A stretch of 64,000 nt of DNA from Rotaria macrura. Taxonomy: Eukaryota > Rotifera > Eurotatoria > Philodinida > Philodinidae. The stretch spans positions 186,001 to 250,000 of the forward strand of contig OENT01000046.1 in the NCBI GenBank assembly GCA_900239685.1. Reading direction: 5' to 3'. Below the pieces are notes generated by a model. It did not search any database, was not told where the DNA came from, and worked only from the letters and a program-made list of their open reading frames with translations. Below are positions 61,332 to 64,000 of this stretch, piece after piece. Made by a program: the position numbers and the translations under genes. How positions within the stretch are numbered: position 1 is the stretch's first letter; every line of letters starts with the position of its first letter.

Positions 61332-64000
61332 CGTCTCATATCGAGTTCTGATTCTGATGAGCTTGAAAACGTTTTGAAGGGTTCCCAACATGCACTTGTG
61401 AGAAAGTATCCTGTAAATGTTTTCGTTTTTCGTAGGCTCTGATAACCCATCTTCGGAAACTCTTGAACCAATTTCACAGAGTAACAAAATCGGACATCTT
61501 GATTGGACTTTCTAGGAAACGGATTTGTTTTTTGAAAATTCGAAATTTACAAGAGTTTCGATTTTAAGAACAAATTTTATGCTTTTTTTAAACGATTTTA
61601 AGACAATAGAAGAAGTTTAAAATAAGGATTTCTGCACCCTCATTTAAACTGTTAAAATCATGTGAAAATAATCAGCAATTGCTCTTGAATTACTTTTTCA
61701 TATATCCTTCAAGGATTCATGATTCAAAATGCTTTGTGATTTTATTGTAAGCAGATTTGAAACTGAAAACCGGTGTGAATCTTTTTGAAGGATTTACTGT
61801 TAAATGAATAGGAGTAGAATCACGCAGGTATTGAAGAAAACCACTTATTAATCAAAAGGGTGTGTGAGTGTTATTGAATCAAATATTCCCACACACCGCC
61901 GGACTCATCCTCACCAGACAATATAGCCACACTTCACTTTTCTTTTTAACAGTTGTATATTGTTTTGACATATCTACGTTTCGTTGTGTTATATACGTGA
62001 AGTTGTATAATTCGAATACATGAACAAATATTGTCAAGTCAAATGTTGACTACTAATCAACGTTTTGATTCTATTACTCATTTCTTGTTGACAATAGATA
62101 TCTGACATGGTCACAAGACGGTTGCCTGATTCAAAAAATATTTTGCACAAAATCTGATCCAAGCGCAGTCTTTTTATTAGAAAAACGATTGAAGTGGCAA
62201 TATTTTTATTGAAGTTTAACCTAATTATTTGTTGTTCAATCGATTAATCATTGTTACTAGATCAACACTGTTGTATTCCATTCAAATTTATTTTTCTAAT
62301 GCTTTTTTTTCAAGAAATTTCCATATCAGAAGGTTTTCTTACTCAGCTCAAGAAGTTTTAGTGGATAAAAAAGTGTTTAAACAACGGAATCCAATCAACA
62401 TTGTTCTTTCAATCTGCAGATAAGACTTCAGTTCTGTTGAAAAATAGCTATCTTTCGTTTAGTAGACACGATGAATAAACAATTATTTTCCATAAGAAAT
62501 TCGCTCTCAGGAAAACAACAAACGCAAAATAGAAGCTAATCAGATTCCTTATCTTGATTTCAAAAATTCTGAAATCTTTTAAGATTTTCAAGCCAGATTT
62601 TTGAGTAACACATAATTGTTATACAATTAAAATCACTTGACTTCTATTAAACTATTATTTCCAGTAAAAAACTTAGTATTGTGCAATATTTAATTTCTAG
62701 AAATGTAAGTTCAGATTAAAATTAATTCTTTCTTGATTAAAAAATTAATTGTAGTAGCGTAACTTTAATCAGATTTTCTCAACTAATGAACAGATTTCAT
62801 TCGATTTGAATCGTTTTTAATCGATGGTTCCAAATAAAGCAATCATAAATCGATTTCAATCGATTCAATTTATTTCACACAAAACATTATTAAAATATCT
62901 TACAATTAAATCAAATCTGTCTGTTTGACTGAAAACTCTGATGAAAGGTAGGTTAAAATAGTGTGATTTAAATTAATTTTTACGTCAGACACAATCAATT
63001 TTAATCTGATCGTCAACCGTTTTCTAACATGGACAAATAAGTCTCAGAATATGTTGTTTTAAATGTTCGGTTCTATAGGTAAATGTAAGGAAAAATCTAG
63101 GCGATGAATACAAGATTAGAATTGGTAGGATTACATGAGCTCTCCTCATAGAAAGCCATCATTGCTTATTGCATGGAAATGAGACAGGAGTTTTATTTAT
63201 TGCTATTTTAGTTTTGTATGTTGAAACAACGTATGTCAAAGATCGACCTAGTCTTACCAGTACTATTTGTCGTAGTAAGGGGTTCAGAACAAAATGAGTT
63301 TTTCAAGTGGAATTTTATGAAATGTATCTTTCATCGGTTTCATTATTGGAAAGGGTAGAGAATTGAATAATTTGATTGAAACAGTACTATTTCCATTCCC
63401 TTTCTAAACATAAGAAATCTATTCAAATTATATTATTTCTGGAGCTTGTACAACAGTTCTTTCTCTTTGGTACATGACGATGCTTAATTACATAGTAGCT
63501 TTGATTGTGAAATACTTTTGAAGAAACAGAAAGTATGGGTACGAAATTCGAAAACAATCACAAATCTATTTAAACGCCCTGTTTTAAGAGCAGTACAAGA
63601 AAAAAAGGACTGTCATACGATAGTCTGTGATAGATACACAACATGAGAGGAATATCACAAAAACAACAAATAAACAAAGACGGATAAGAAAATGTATCGA
63701 GATAAGGAGAATCGAAACTAACTTTATGATGCACCTCGTGTATGTTTTTCTCTTTTTAGTATGAACGATGTTGTAAAATGAATTTAAAAATTAAGACACT
63801 TTAATGGAAATTTTCAAAACAACAACGCCAATCTATTTTATTCGTATCGAATAAATAAAGATAATTACACTTTCCTATTTCTGAACTAAGATGTATCGAA
63901 AAATATAGTCATAACAAAACTACTGTTTTACTTGTATAGTCCGTATTGATGATAATTTAGTCATACATCTAGAGTCAGTAGTTTCAATGTTATTATGTTT

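Larger units (their letters stand above)
58740..64000. other. Right-end gene-poor stretch (5.3 kb)
   Basis: No confident gene. Contains a CGGAT-rich repeat fragment (59736-59835) and a possible 49-codon frame at 61182-61331. Near 61857-61899 GGTGTGTG and CACACACC could pair as a small hairpin. The rest is AT-rich and featureless. Confidence 0.5.

Noticed and set aside
61857..61899. TGTGTG/CACACA pair considered as telomere-like repeat
   Set aside because: Only one short unit each side; not a tandem telomeric array. At most a small hairpin.

Overview
The window is eukaryotic and most likely comes from a rotifer, probably a bdelloid. It is AT-rich. Most genes are split by introns of about 50-70 bp with GT/AG ends, beside a few long introns of 1-2.3 kb. 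Many start codons sit 0-18 nt behind an acceptor-like pyrimidine-AG, which is the mark of spliced-leader trans-splicing, known from rotifers. One intronless gene looks bacterial in type. The organism call is inference; the gene models are read directly from the sequence, and the main exon chains keep frame throughout.

Layout. 1-1346 (+): 3' part of a myogenic bHLH factor (MyoD/MRF family). 2919-10974 (+): a classical-type cadherin/protocadherin with two long introns. 13980-15321 (+): LRRC58. 16146-18024 (-): a YTHDF-type m6A reader. 18597-27594 (+), divergent from YTHDF: SCYL2 pseudokinase, with an inverted duplication in one intron. 29064-30349 (+): an unrecognised disordered protein with repeated aromatic-x-x-Met motifs. 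31264-32617 (+): a membrane protein with two MRH-like lectin domains. 35909-37875 (+): CDC123. 38955-40143 (+): a SAM methyltransferase. 40187-43233 (+): TRMT13, only 43 bp behind the methyltransferase. 46692-47780 (+): a medial (Antp-like) Hox gene whose homeobox is cut by three introns. 52740-53166 (+): a small secreted peptide or neuropeptide-like precursor. 53400-54784 (-): the Rieske iron-sulfur protein of complex III. 54846-55220 (+): a small two-TM orphan, head to head with Rieske. 57291-58739 (-): an intronless ADP-ribosylglycohydrolase.

The genes are mostly unrelated in function, as is usual for an animal chromosome. The possible working unit is methyltransferase-TRMT13, which has operon-like spacing and an acceptor just before the second ATG. 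Housekeeping-type genes (CDC123, methyltransferase, TRMT13, Rieske, LRRC58) tend to carry the start-proximal acceptor, while the Hox, cadherin and secreted peptide genes do not. The largest gene-free stretches lie around the Hox gene (43.2-46.7 and 47.8-52.7 kb) and at the right end (58.7-64 kb). No tRNA, rRNA, CRISPR array or intact transposon was recognised.
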